NCBI GenBank assembly: GCA_049840875.1
Contig: JASGJE010000019.1
Coordinates: 310,001 to 374,000 of the forward strand
Length of the DNA: 64,000 nt
Source: JAFDYH01 sp049840875
GTDB taxonomy: Bacteria > Bacteroidota > Bacteroidia > Chitinophagales > Chitinophagaceae
Reading direction: 5' to 3'
Made by a program: the position numbers and the translations under genes. Below are positions 16,095-25,140 of the stretch, piece by piece; position 1 is the first letter of the stretch; every line of letters starts with the position of its first letter. The notes under the pieces are model-generated. The model saw nothing but the letters and a program-made list of their open reading frames with translations, had not been told where the DNA came from and ran no database searches.

Positions 16095-17597
16095 CTACGC
16101 GAAATAGCCGTGCAGGAACCATTGATTCGATTTATCACCTGTGTAGTGTCCGGAACGGAAGATCCAGTAGCGGCAACCTTCTTCATCTTCTACAGCGTAG
16201 TAATCGCGGTGTTCCCCTTCCTGTAACCACCATTCCTGTTCAATACGCTCCGGCCCATCTGCATTCTTTACTTTATGCAGCTTGCCGTTGTGCCGGAAAT
16301 GCATCGGAGGATAATCGGGTATTGGCGCCATCACCTGTATGGCTTCAGGAACAGCTAATAATTGTAATGGCCTTGGCCGGTGATTATTCCAGTTTGTTGT
16401 TAATTCCTGCCCGAGCGAAACAGCTTCCTGTATGGATCGCTCCGGCCAGTAATGTTCCGCCGGAAGATATCGCTGAATAGCTGGGGCGCCAATTTTCCCG
16501 GAGATCCGGTCCATCAGTTCCGCAAACTTTATATCATCCAATCCGCAGTTGCCTTCCCAGATATGTACCTGCCTGGCAGTATACTCTTCCACCACCGGCG
16601 CATTCAGTATAAATAATTCAATACCCAATGCAGGCTCTATCGTTTCTATTTTTTGTTTAAATAGTTTGAAGAGATGCGGAACGTTATGCGAAGCCCTTGT
16701 AGTTGCAATAGAGATTTGTTCCATCTTTCCATCGATCCGGTAACCCATAAAGTTCGCCGCACGAAGACCTTTTGCTTCTTTCTGTAAACACTGGCATAAA
16801 TTATCCAGTAACCGCTCCAAAGCAATTGCAATTCCTGTCGCTGTAACAATAGGTTCAAGACAGGGTAATCTTTCTTCCCATGGTTCAGGTACAATCACCG
16901 GAACTACCGTTTCTTCTATCTTTCCGAGTGCCTGGTCTATTCGTAGTAAAATGGATTCACCAAAACGGCGACGGAGTGCTGACCGGGGCATGCCGATAAA
17001 ACTTTTGATTTGTTTCAGACCAAGTTTATAGAGCCGTTCAACGATGACTGTATCGAGTCTTAATGCAGCAGGTGATAAATTCAGTAAGGCAACATCCTGT
17101 CTCCCCGGTTCAATAATGCGTTCGCCCTGCCCGTAATGGCAGACAGCCCATGCAGCGCCGATACTATCCGCCATAGCAATACGCACCGTATAGCCCAGTT
17201 CATTAAAACGTTTAGTGATGGCCGTTATATAATTCTGTTCACCACCCCAGAGGTGTGCACAGCCTGTTGCATCCAGCACCAATCCATCAGGGGCATCTAC
17301 TGCTACCACGGGTGTATAACGGATGCACCAACGGGCAATCGCATGGATCAGCTTACCGGAAGGAGTTGGTTTATCCTCCATGCACTGCAGGGAAGGGACG
17401 ACTGCTCTTGCATCGGCCAGCACCATACCGCAGTCAATGCCTTGCCGTTGGGCCAACCTGTTCACCGCAGTGATCAGCATCCTTCCATGATCTGCGGTAG
17501 AAAGTACAAAAGGACTGTTGCGCAAGACAGGTTTACGGAGGCTGATCCAATCCGTCTTTAAATAACAGAACCATATGCACACAAACCGCTTCACCAT
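16095..17597 (-). CDS. imuB: ImuB-type Y-family DNA polymerase homologue
   Basis: A 500-residue Y-family polymerase relative. It opens with MVKRFVCIWFCYLKTDW, where the catalytic Asp of the first Y-family motif is absent. It continues with a palm-like region (LVLDATGCAHLWGGE), finger-like LGLKQIKSFIGMPRSALRRRFG and a long C-terminal tail including PIPDYPPMHFRHNGK and GCRYWIFRSGHY. Loss of catalytic residues and the C-terminal extension are typical of ImuB. ImuB acts as a hub joining the beta clamp, ImuA and DnaE2 in damage-induced mutagenesis. The start follows the imuA stop by one base (imuA ends 17599, imuB starts 17597), so the two are coupled. It is 33 bp upstream of dnaE2. Confidence 0.85.
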   Translation of the reverse strand: MVKRFVCIWFCYLKTDWISLRKPVLRNSPFVLSTADHGRMLITAVNRLAQRQGIDCGMVLADARAVVPSLQCMEDKPTPSGKLIHAIARWCIRYTPVVAVDAPDGLVLDATGCAHLWGGEQNYITAITKRFNELGYTVRIAMADSIGAAWAVCHYGQGERIIEPGRQDVALLNLSPAALRLDTVIVERLYKLGLKQIKSFIGMPRSALRRRFGESILLRIDQALGKIEETVVPVIVPEPWEERLPCLEPIVTATGIAIALERLLDNLCQCLQKEAKGLRAANFMGYRIDGKMEQISIATTRASHNVPHLFKLFKQKIETIEPALGIELFILNAPVVEEYTARQVHIWEGNCGLDDIKFAELMDRISGKIGAPAIQRYLPAEHYWPERSIQEAVSLGQELTTNWNNHRPRPLQLLAVPEAIQVMAPIPDYPPMHFRHNGKLHKVKNADGPERIEQEWWLQEGEHRDYYAVEDEEGCRYWIFRSGHYTGDKSNQWFLHGYFA

Positions 17598-17598
17598 C

Positions 17599-18333
17599 TT
17601 ACCCCACTTTTCGTTTATGGTATTCCGTTAGTAGATTTTTAGTTGAAGATATGGATTCAAACCGGCCATCCTTCCATTCCAGTTGCCAGGAGCCGGGTCT
17701 CCCATTTCTGATCTTCAATAATTCTACATTCCACCTCGGAAATCCAATACCGGGTAACTGGTTTCCTGTTTCACTCAACAGTGGTTTAATCATCCACCGG
17801 GCTACACATGCGTTAATCCCAATACTACGCGGCTGGTTACGGATGATAAAACCGGTGACGCGGCTTTGCTCTACGGCTAACTGTAACCTGCGGGATGCAA
17901 TAAAACTAAGTTCTGCCAGTTCGGCGATAACGGCGGCAATACCTTCGCACTTTAACGCTTCTTCCATAACCCATGCTGTTTCTTTTTCAGTTTGCGTGGT
18001 AATAAAAATCATCTGATCAGGAGAGATACCAAATGTGGCCAAAGCCGGGGGAAAGATGCTTCTTTTTTTACTGATCCATACTGAAGCGCCTGATCGCTTC
18101 ATTAATGTACCGGTAAGACAGGCCACAAAGCCACTGGCAGCAGTAGCATACTCCCTGCTTTCGCACATAAATTCATGCATGGCTGATAGAGGAAAAGATT
18201 GATTGGGAAAAGCTTCATTCACTAAGCCTAATCCAAAATCAACTGCTATATCTGTCGGTAAATGTTTAAAGCCCTGCAGTGGCAGTATTTCTTTTTGTAA
18301 GCGCTGTAATATGTCTGCCCTTGCCGCCGGCAT
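17599..18333 (-). CDS. imuA: ImuA-like protein of the mutasome cassette
   Basis: A 244-residue protein with the SulA/RecA-like pattern of Bacteroidota ImuA: MHEFMCESREYATAASGFVACLTG near the front, ASVWISKKRSIFPPALATFGISPDQMIFI in the centre, ETAWVMEEALKCEGIAAVIAE and SRRLQLAVEQSRVTGFII. It is first in the imuA-imuB-dnaE2 operon and is needed with ImuB for DnaE2-dependent translesion synthesis in species where this was studied. The Walker A motif is not intact, as usual for the family. The upstream region holds a 10-5-10 palindrome 45-70 bp before the ATG, suggesting repressor control. Identification rests on both sequence and position. Confidence 0.75.
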   Translation of the reverse strand: MPAARADILQRLQKEILPLQGFKHLPTDIAVDFGLGLVNEAFPNQSFPLSAMHEFMCESREYATAASGFVACLTGTLMKRSGASVWISKKRSIFPPALATFGISPDQMIFITTQTEKETAWVMEEALKCEGIAAVIAELAELSFIASRRLQLAVEQSRVTGFIIRNQPRSIGINACVARWMIKPLLSETGNQLPGIGFPRWNVELLKIRNGRPGSWQLEWKDGRFESISSTKNLLTEYHKRKVG

Positions 18334-18793
18334 GGAAATGCATTATTTTTTCGTGGCAAAATACTAATATATTTAGCTAAATTACTAAAATAATTAGTAA
18401 TTTAAAATTGATTTTCTCCCTCGCTGAACCATTGTAGCCTTAGTTCCCATAGCAACCGGATCCATTACTACTAAATTTCATAGACCAGGAATACTAAAAA
18501 TTCCAAAACAGAACTGAAGAAACGGAAACAGTTTTCGTTTTATATTCTATGTTATTGTCTTCCTGAAGGCCTGAAAAGTACAGATGGCGGGCCTTGCGAA
18601 TTATGCACGGAAAAAAATTTATTCCGTTCAGCTATATCATTTTACAGGAGGGCAGACAGAAATTCGGGACGTTAAAGCGCAGTACTCCAATCTACGGGGT
18701 CCCGTTTTCTACGGGGCCCTGTTTACTTTTACGATTATACCGTGAATCTAAATTTTGCTGACAGTTTTCTACATTCAATAAAATCTATAACAG
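18334..18793. other. Intergenic region with operator palindrome and an imperfect 18-bp tandem repeat
   Basis: Besides the palindrome, TCTACGGGGTCCCGTTTT (18691-18708) is followed directly by TCTACGGGGCCCTGTTTA (18709-18726). A 52-codon frame (18603-18761) covers this repeat, but I see no family in it and do not call it. Confidence 0.4.
18379..18403. promoter_or_regulatory. 10-5-10 palindrome upstream of imuA, candidate repressor operator
   Basis: AAATTACTAA (18379-18388) and TTAGTAATTT (18394-18403) are perfect inverted arms around AATAA. A further related half-site (ATACTAATAT, 18361-18370) lies nearer the gene. Position 46-70 bp upstream of the imuA ATG is where a LexA- or S24-type repressor would bind. 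No such repressor gene is in the window. Confidence 0.5.
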
Positions 18794-19030
18794 ATGACCG
18801 AAGATTTTGAGCTCGAAGTGCCCTATAACAATTCAATAAAAATCTTTCCTGCAACATTCAGCAAGCTGGGTTACAGCTATAAAATCATCGTCGTGATCGA
18901 CGGGGAAGAAATCGTGTTTGATCGTGACGAAGAACGAAATTTCAGGGCAACCGGCTTAAAACAACATTATTCAGCACAACTACTATTACAGATAAAAGCA
19001 GTGATGGAGACACTCCATACCATTTTTTAA
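18794..19030 (+). CDS. Conserved small acidic protein of Bacteroidota, unknown function
   Basis: A 78-residue protein starting MTEDFELEVPYN. The pattern YKNS-IKIFPATFSKLGYSYKIIVVIDGEEIVFDRDEERNFRA is one I recognise from small uncharacterised Bacteroidota proteins, with the conserved F.PDEERN.RA block. It is soluble and acidic, with an alpha/beta composition and a C-terminal helix (SAQLLLQIKAVMETLH). No function is known. It stands alone, with 460 bp upstream and 431 bp downstream lacking supported genes. Confidence 0.6.
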   Translation: MTEDFELEVPYNNSIKIFPATFSKLGYSYKIIVVIDGEEIVFDRDEERNFRATGLKQHYSAQLLLQIKAVMETLHTIF

Positions 19031-19461
19031 AAAATGAACAGCTTTTGCTTCAGCCAGGTGACTCCCGCAGCAGCAATTTATTCGTTTATACCATCAGATA
19101 CGAAAATATCCGAAAGGTTACAACAATCGGCTGGAGATCCCATTGGAAAAAATGCAAATGGTGATCCGCTCTTTTCGTTCCTGATGGATCCTTTTTTAAA
19201 TTCATTCTCAATATCAATGTGGATCAATTCAACTAAAATTTAATGGATCAAACCTGCCGAAATTTCAAACTTATTGTTTTATACCGTAATGCATTTTAAT
19301 CGTATTGCCGTTCAATTTTGTACCTGCCTTGGTATAAAATATATCAAAGAACAGTTAAAGAGAGGATGATTCATCCTTTTGATGAGAATCATCTTATTAA
19401 AAATTGGGTATCTTTTCGGTGGTCCCGTGCGTATTAGTTTTTTAACAGCAGACCAGCCTGA
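19031..19461. other. Leader region of the AraC-FtsX fusion gene
   Basis: A 69-codon frame at 19034-19243 has no recognisable domain and is not called. A hairpin is visible at 19365-19393 (arms GATGATTC and GAATCATC) about 70 bp upstream of the TTG start of the next gene. It could be an operator or leader structure. Confidence 0.35.
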
Positions 19462-22400
19462 TTGAATTCCTATAGTTTCCATATTAATTTATATGACCTG
19501 GGGTTTCTCGGTGCCATATTCATAGGGTTGACATTTACCCTCCTTCTGTGGTTCACCCCAGCAATCAACCGGGCTGCCAACCGGTTCCTGGCCCTGGCGC
19601 TTCTGACCATGATTGTATGGATGATCCACATCCTTGCGATTGATATACGGCCGGACCTTTACTTAGCCCGCCGGAGCAGGCTGCCTCTGCAATTTTTGCT
19701 GGCCTTAGGCCCGCTGCTATATTTCTATGTCAGGAAAATAACCAGGCCTGATCAGAAATTTAGTCGTACCGACTTCCTTCATTTTACCCCGGTAATAGTG
19801 GAACAGATTGTTCTCGTCCTGCAGACCAGCGAAAGTACAAATCCTGCCCACCCCTTCCGGCTATTCAATCCCATACTACAACTTCTGACATTTATTTCGG
19901 TCATTACCTACCTGTATCTTTCGAACAGGTTGATTCAACAATTTTACAGAGGCCTGCAACCGGTCCTGATGGACAGACCTCTTGTTGAATTCCGATGGCT
20001 CCGACGCCTTCTGGGAGCCACTGCCCTTCTGTGGTCCCTGTGGATCTTTTGTACCGGGATTGATTATTTTGGTTACAGCAACCATTTAGACATCAGGGTT
20101 TATTACCCTTTATATTTTTGTTTCGCACTCATAATTATATGGGCAGCTGCTGCTGCTTTCTTACGACCAAAGGCTGCAGTCACGGCCCAGACAGGAGCGT
20201 CCAATACCTCCGCTATACCTGATGAATTGAGAGCAAAAGGCGAATCGCTTAAGAGGCTTGTTGAAACGAACCTGTATTACCAGGACCCCGAGCTGACTTT
20301 AGGTTCCCTTGCCGAAAAGTTAAACCTTCATCCCAAGGAACTATCACGAATCATCAACTCAGCGCTGAAAATTAATTTTAATGATTTCATTAACGGGTAC
20401 CGCGTGCGGGATGCCGCCCGGAAAATGCAGGATCCGGCATATCATCACATTACCCTCCTGGGTATTGCCTTTGACGCCGGGTTCAATTCGAAAACCAGCT
20501 TTAACCGGATATTCAGGGAAATGACCGGGAAAAGCCCCACGGCATATAAAAATCAACTGAAAAATAAGCGCCCAAGTCATGACCTGGGGCGCGGACGGCT
20601 CCCGGAGCTGTTAATATTGAACCGTGAACCCTTAAAACGGTGGGTTCCGGGAAAATTAAACAGCCATTTTATGTTCAGAAATTATTTCAAGACCACCTTT
20701 CGAAATCTTTTACGTTATAAGCTATTCTCCGGGTTAAATATTTTCGGTCTTGCTACCGGAATGGCCTGCAGCCTGCTCATTTTGTTATGGGTCCGGGACG
20801 AACTGAATTATGATCAATTCAATACTAATGCCGATCATATTTTCAGGGTTACCGATAAGGCGTCTGACCAGGAATATGTCACCGTGCCCCCCTCGCTGGC
20901 CTATGCTATCCAATCAACGATACCATCCATTAAAATTGCAACAAGAGTGGCCTCCATCCAGAAGATGATCACCATTGGCGGAAAGAAATTTAACGAAAAA
21001 AACATTTATTACGCCGACAGTAATTTTCTCCAGCTATTCAATTATCCTTTATTGAAAGGCACTGTTGCCAATGTTCTTTCGTCTCCTTATAGTGTTGTAC
21101 TCACGGAAGCCATTGCAAAAAAATATTTTGGTTCTGCCAACACAGCTATGGGTAAAACCATTTACATCGATAATGACATACAGGGCAGTACGCTCCTGGT
21201 AACCGGTGTTTTGAAAAATATTCCTTCCAATTCGCATTTACAACCGAACCTTCTTATTCCAATGGCATTGTATGATAAAGTAAACAATACAAAATACGGA
21301 TGGACAAATTTTGATGTATATACTTATTTCCGGTTGAAGGATGCCATTGCGCCAACCCAGGGTAACCTTGATAACATCAATCAACAAATCAATGCAATCT
21401 ACAAACAGAACAATAGCGAGTTTGCTGCTGCATTTTCGTCACAGCCTTTAACGCGTATTCATCTGCATTCGCATTTTTCAATGGATGTTCCGGGCCAGGG
21501 AAGTTATGTTTATGTCACGATATTTTCGGTTGCAGCTATATTCATAATTCTGATTGCCTGTATCAATTTTATGAACCTTGCTACAGCCATTTCCGGACAA
21601 CGTGCCAAAGAAGTCGGCCTGCGGAAAACAGTGGGTGCGTTACGTCAGCAGTTAGTGATGCAGTTTATTTTCGAATCCGTACTGATCGCCTTCATTTCGT
21701 TATTGCTTGCCGTCGGGATGGTCTATGTCATGCTGCCCCTGTTCAATCAGCTTGCAGCAAAGAACATCTCCTTCAATCCCTTCCGTGCAAACATTTTTAT
21801 CATTCTTGTGGGTATTGCTTTCCTGTCCGGCCTATTATCGGGTAGTTATCCTGCCTTCTACCTTTCCTCGTTCAATCCCGTGAAGGCTTTAAAAGGCGCT
21901 AAAATTTTAAGCAGCAATAAATCTTTTCTGCGTAACGGATTAGTGGTGCTTCAATTTTCAATTTCAATCATCCTAATGGTCAGCACGCTGGTTATTTATA
22001 ATCAGCTTCAGTTTATACAAAACCGGGATATCGGTTTTAATAAAGAGAATTTATTGTATATGGAAATGCCGCAGGTGGGTGATCTGAAAAACAATAAAGA
22101 TGCGATGCAGGCAACGCTGACCTCGTACCCGGATGTTACCAGTTATACCTTCACCGATCATTTGCCGACCAATCTCTCCGATGGAATTTCGATGCTCTCC
22201 TGGCCAGGAATGAATTCAGGCACACAAATAGAAGCCTACCGGTTAAGGGTAGACGAAAATTTTGCCCGAACATTTGACATGAAAATCATGGCGGGCCGGT
22301 TTTTTTCCAAAGATTTTGGCGGCGATGACAGCAGTTTTGTTGTCAACGAGGCCGCTTTAAAAGTGATGCATATGAAACCTGAAGATGCGATCGGTCAATC

Positions 22401-23046
22401 AATTACCTACTGGGATGAGACGGCACCCATCATCGGAGTCGTAAAGGATTTTAATTTCAGGCCTGTGCAACAACCTATTGACCCGATGATCCTGAAGAGC
22501 AATTTTTCGGGTGGCTTTGTTGTGATGAGAACAACACCGGCTACTGTTCAGAAAGTAATTTCATCCTTCCAGAAAAGCTTCAAAAACGTCTATGGCGACT
22601 ACCCGTTCTCCTACGGATTTGTCAATGAAGACCTTTCCAAATTGTATACAAATGAACAAAGAATGGGAAAGCTCATTACTATTTTTTCCATTTTATCGAT
22701 TGTTATTTCCTGTCTCGGATTGTTTGGCCTGGCTACATTTGCCGCAAAGCAACGCGTTAAAGAAATTGGCATCAGAAAGGTATTGGGCGCCGGTGAAACA
22801 GGTATCGTCCTATTACTTTCAAAAGATCTGATCCGGTTGGTAATTTTATCATTCGTCATCGCTTTTCCTGCTGCCGGCTGGGCCATGAGCAAATGGTTGC
22901 AAAGTTTTGCTTACCGTATTACTATTTCTCCGTGGATCTTTCTCCTTGCCGGCTTAACGGCACTCTTTATTGCTTTTGTAACCGTTAGTTTCCAGGCCAT
23001 CAAAGCAGCCATTGCCAACCCGGTGAAGTCACTCCGCACAGAGTGA
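19462..23046 (+). CDS. In-frame fusion: transmembrane AraC-type regulator + FtsX-like ABC permease
   Basis: One uninterrupted 1,194-codon frame. Residues 1-240 carry about seven hydrophobic segments (NLYDLGFLGAIFIGLTFTLLLWF, ALLTMIVWMIHILAI, QFLLALGPLLYFY and others), then a cytosolic linker. Residues ~265-365 form an AraC/XylS HTH domain (LGSLAEKLNLHPKELSRIIN, ITLLGIAFDAGFNSKTSFNRIFREMTGKSP). A ~40-residue linker leads to MFRNYFKTTFRNLLRYKLF at codon 404 (20671), the usual start of ~790-residue MacB/FtsX permeases. The permease half has two FtsX units with ACINFMNLATA, RAKEVGLRK, ending in RVKEIGIRKVLGA and NPVKSLRTE. The start is TTG; TTGAATTCC is conserved at the paralog (27653). An internal start at 20671 could yield a free permease. 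The fusion is the odd point; the paralog keeps the halves in separate, overlapping frames. Confidence 0.85.
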   Translation: MNSYSFHINLYDLGFLGAIFIGLTFTLLLWFTPAINRAANRFLALALLTMIVWMIHILAIDIRPDLYLARRSRLPLQFLLALGPLLYFYVRKITRPDQKFSRTDFLHFTPVIVEQIVLVLQTSESTNPAHPFRLFNPILQLLTFISVITYLYLSNRLIQQFYRGLQPVLMDRPLVEFRWLRRLLGATALLWSLWIFCTGIDYFGYSNHLDIRVYYPLYFCFALIIIWAAAAAFLRPKAAVTAQTGASNTSAIPDELRAKGESLKRLVETNLYYQDPELTLGSLAEKLNLHPKELSRIINSALKINFNDFINGYRVRDAARKMQDPAYHHITLLGIAFDAGFNSKTSFNRIFREMTGKSPTAYKNQLKNKRPSHDLGRGRLPELLILNREPLKRWVPGKLNSHFMFRNYFKTTFRNLLRYKLFSGLNIFGLATGMACSLLILLWVRDELNYDQFNTNADHIFRVTDKASDQEYVTVPPSLAYAIQSTIPSIKIATRVASIQKMITIGGKKFNEKNIYYADSNFLQLFNYPLLKGTVANVLSSPYSVVLTEAIAKKYFGSANTAMGKTIYIDNDIQGSTLLVTGVLKNIPSNSHLQPNLLIPMALYDKVNNTKYGWTNFDVYTYFRLKDAIAPTQGNLDNINQQINAIYKQNNSEFAAAFSSQPLTRIHLHSHFSMDVPGQGSYVYVTIFSVAAIFIILIACINFMNLATAISGQRAKEVGLRKTVGALRQQLVMQFIFESVLIAFISLLLAVGMVYVMLPLFNQLAAKNISFNPFRANIFIILVGIAFLSGLLSGSYPAFYLSSFNPVKALKGAKILSSNKSFLRNGLVVLQFSISIILMVSTLVIYNQLQFIQNRDIGFNKENLLYMEMPQVGDLKNNKDAMQATLTSYPDVTSYTFTDHLPTNLSDGISMLSWPGMNSGTQIEAYRLRVDENFARTFDMKIMAGRFFSKDFGGDDSSFVVNEAALKVMHMKPEDAIGQSITYWDETAPIIGVVKDFNFRPVQQPIDPMILKSNFSGGFVVMRTTPATVQKVISSFQKSFKNVYGDYPFSYGFVNEDLSKLYTNEQRMGKLITIFSILSIVISCLGLFGLATFAAKQRVKEIGIRKVLGAGETGIVLLLSKDLIRLVILSFVIAFPAAGWAMSKWLQSFAYRITISPWIFLLAGLTALFIAFVTVSFQAIKAAIANPVKSLRTE

Positions 23047-23050
23047 AAAA

Positions 23051-23073
23051 GGGGAAGTTGCTTCTACTTCCCC
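23051..23073 (-). terminator. Rho-independent-type hairpin downstream of the fusion gene
   Basis: GGGGAAGT (23051-23058) pairs with ACTTCCCC (23066-23073) across a 7-base loop. On the minus strand the hairpin is followed by TTTTT, so it would stop minus-strand transcripts arriving from the DsbD-N remnant. It may also slow plus-strand transcripts. Confidence 0.55.
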
Positions 23074-23177
23074 AACGCTTATACGTGAAACTAACTACTT
23101 GCTTAACTAAAGAGGAAGCGTGGAAACATCCTCCGTTTGACCAACGAGTGGTCAATGCCATGAGAAAAATTTATATC

Positions 23178-23575
23178 TTATTCGATTGGTATGGTGAATG
23201 AAACGGTTTTGGGCGGGAGGCACATTTCATCGGTGCATGCCTGACAGGTAATTGTACCGGCTAACTTTGTTTTGACTGCTGCCTTCATCTTCAGTGACTG
23301 TACAAAGTCAACCATTCCATATTTGAATTGAATGATGCCTTTTATCCTCATACTTTTCTAATTGCCAACTTCTTTTGGCTGGCCTATCAATTGAAGAACA
23401 GAATTCTCTGTGAATGTAATCTTGCCGGCTGCGCGATTGCTTCCCTGGGCTGCACCTGCGAATAAATAGGGTGAGTATCCTACACTGAATTATAATTAAA
23501 ATGAACTGGATCTCGTTTTTGGGCGTTTACGGTGAAGGCTATCAAAAGGCTTATAACTTCTTTTACGATTTTCAT
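23178..23575 (-). pseudogene. DsbD N-terminal-domain-like protein, degraded
   Basis: On the minus strand the ATG at 23575 begins MKIVKEVISLLIAFTVNAQKR, a signal peptide, and stops after 32 codons. After the stop the reading resumes with recognisable pieces: TFTENSVLQLIGQPKE, another stop, then KYGMVDFVQSLKMK and GTITCQACTDEMCLPPKTVSF, ending at 23178. The CQACTDEMCLPP segment is the hallmark of the DsbD N-terminal (alpha) domain, with its two cysteines. The pieces together are too short for the full domain, so there are both stops and a deletion. The product was a periplasmic thiol-disulfide exchange domain protein. It is non-functional now. Confidence 0.7.
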
Positions 23576-23744
23576 TTCTCTTTCGTTTTATGTACCCAAT
23601 AACTAAAGACGAGAACGAAAGAAAAAGCAGTACTCCTCATTTTGAATTTCCGGTAACGTATTAATACCGATTACCGAATTGAACTTTTCAATTAAATTGG
23701 TTTATGTTATTTTGAATTCCAGGTCATTCATCAAATCCAAACAT

Positions 23745-25054
23745 ATGCTGCTGACATTGATTTTTATACCAATCGGTTTGATTGCTACCATTATTTTATA
23801 CAGATATTTTTTTGTGGGAAGTCTCCGTGCCGCACCGAACGCAGAAATATTAGGTACACAAACCAAGAGCACGAATATATTTCATCAATTCCTTGTGAAC
23901 CCATCGCTGCTACGTTTTAAAAGTGACGGCGTTTACTCTGTTTTGAAAAAGTAAATCGTCACCGCCTGATCGTTAAAAATGGAAAGCCAATAACTTTTTC
24001 TGTAACTGATCAATATGCGCTTTTTGATATTGCGCCTAATTTACAAGCCATGAAATCTCATGAACTTTCTGACTCAGCAATCCATCTTGCTAAAAGCACC
24101 ATCAATGATCCCAAGCCGATGATACTGACACACTGGATCGAAACCAACGCAACCGGTCATATTATACGCTACAACGCCTATGAAACTATAAAAGACACGG
24201 ATTACGATTTGCCGGCGGCAACGCCTGTTCAGTACAAAATTGTTGCGGAACATGCCAGGCAAAAACTGACGGACGGAAACTATACCCATGTTATCATCGC
24301 CTGTAGTGGGTGGAATAACTACCAGGATGACTCTGCGGACCTGTATGAAAACTGGACCCAATTCACCAAATCAGCGGCTGAAGGCAGCGGCACAACATTC
24401 AATCCTTTTCTTATCGGATTTACATGGGCGTCCCGATGGATTATTCCGGGTATCAGTATATGGGATAAGGCCAATGACGCGGATGAATTAGGAATGACTC
24501 ATGTCAACCGGTTGATCTGGAAATTTCTTTTACCTGCGCTGAGCGATCTAGATATACCGGTCATAACGATTGGTCACAGCTTTGGCGCAAGAGTGCTGTC
24601 AAGAGCTATCCACAGCCGCTTCCTGCAAAAGAATGTTGATCTGTCAACAACCATCGATAAGGCAATCGACTTCCAGGGAGCCTATCCCTACACGCGATTT
24701 TGTGCAAAAAAAGGCTTTAACGGAGGGCTATACACAGTGGACATCCCTGTAAAAAAACATTTTATGACGTACAGCGAATTTGATTATGCCGTAAAGCATG
24801 CTTTCTGGAGCCTGGGTTATGTTGCTGACGATAAATCTGAGCCCGCATTAAGGAATGACGCAGTAGCGAAAAATAATTTTGAATTTACTGCTATCAATGA
24901 CGCTGGAAAGTTTACTGCTGATCCAGGAGCAAAACAAAAGGTATTGGTCGATGCAAAAGCGATCATCAAAACGTTGAAAAAAGGTGCGGGAGCACACAAT
25001 GATGTCCGTGATAAAGAAGCCGGACAATTGATCTGGGAAATCATCAAACCTTGA
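23745..25054 (+). pseudogene. Membrane-anchored alpha/beta hydrolase, frameshifted
   Basis: The ATG at 23745 starts MLLTLIFIPIGLIATIILY, an N-terminal anchor, and continues to VYSVLKK, where the frame stops at 23952-23954. One base out of phase the protein goes on as EKVNRHRLIVKNGKPITFSV, and this frame runs through the ATG at 24050 to 25054. The shift is at the T run 23941-23944, where one extra T would restore the frame. The main domain has a serine-hydrolase nucleophile elbow (TIGHSFGARVLS, Ser near 24580), an upstream VIIACSGWNNY oxyanion-type segment and a candidate His near the end (GAHNDV). Total length would be about 436 residues. The substrate is unknown. The 334-residue frame from 24050 may still be translated, but without its anchor. 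Confidence 0.65.
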
Positions 25055-25140
25055 TTTTTCGGAAGTCAACATTATTTTCAAATCTATTAAAACAGGTGTT
25101 AATCAGCGGACCCTGAACAGCACAAAATAATCCGCTGCTT

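Noticed and set aside
18691..18726. Possible CRISPR-like repeat
   Set aside because: Only two adjoining imperfect units with no spacers.
19034..19243. 69-codon plus-strand frame between the small acidic protein and the AraC-FtsX gene
   Set aside because: No recognisable domain and unconvincing composition; kept only as a note in the leader region.
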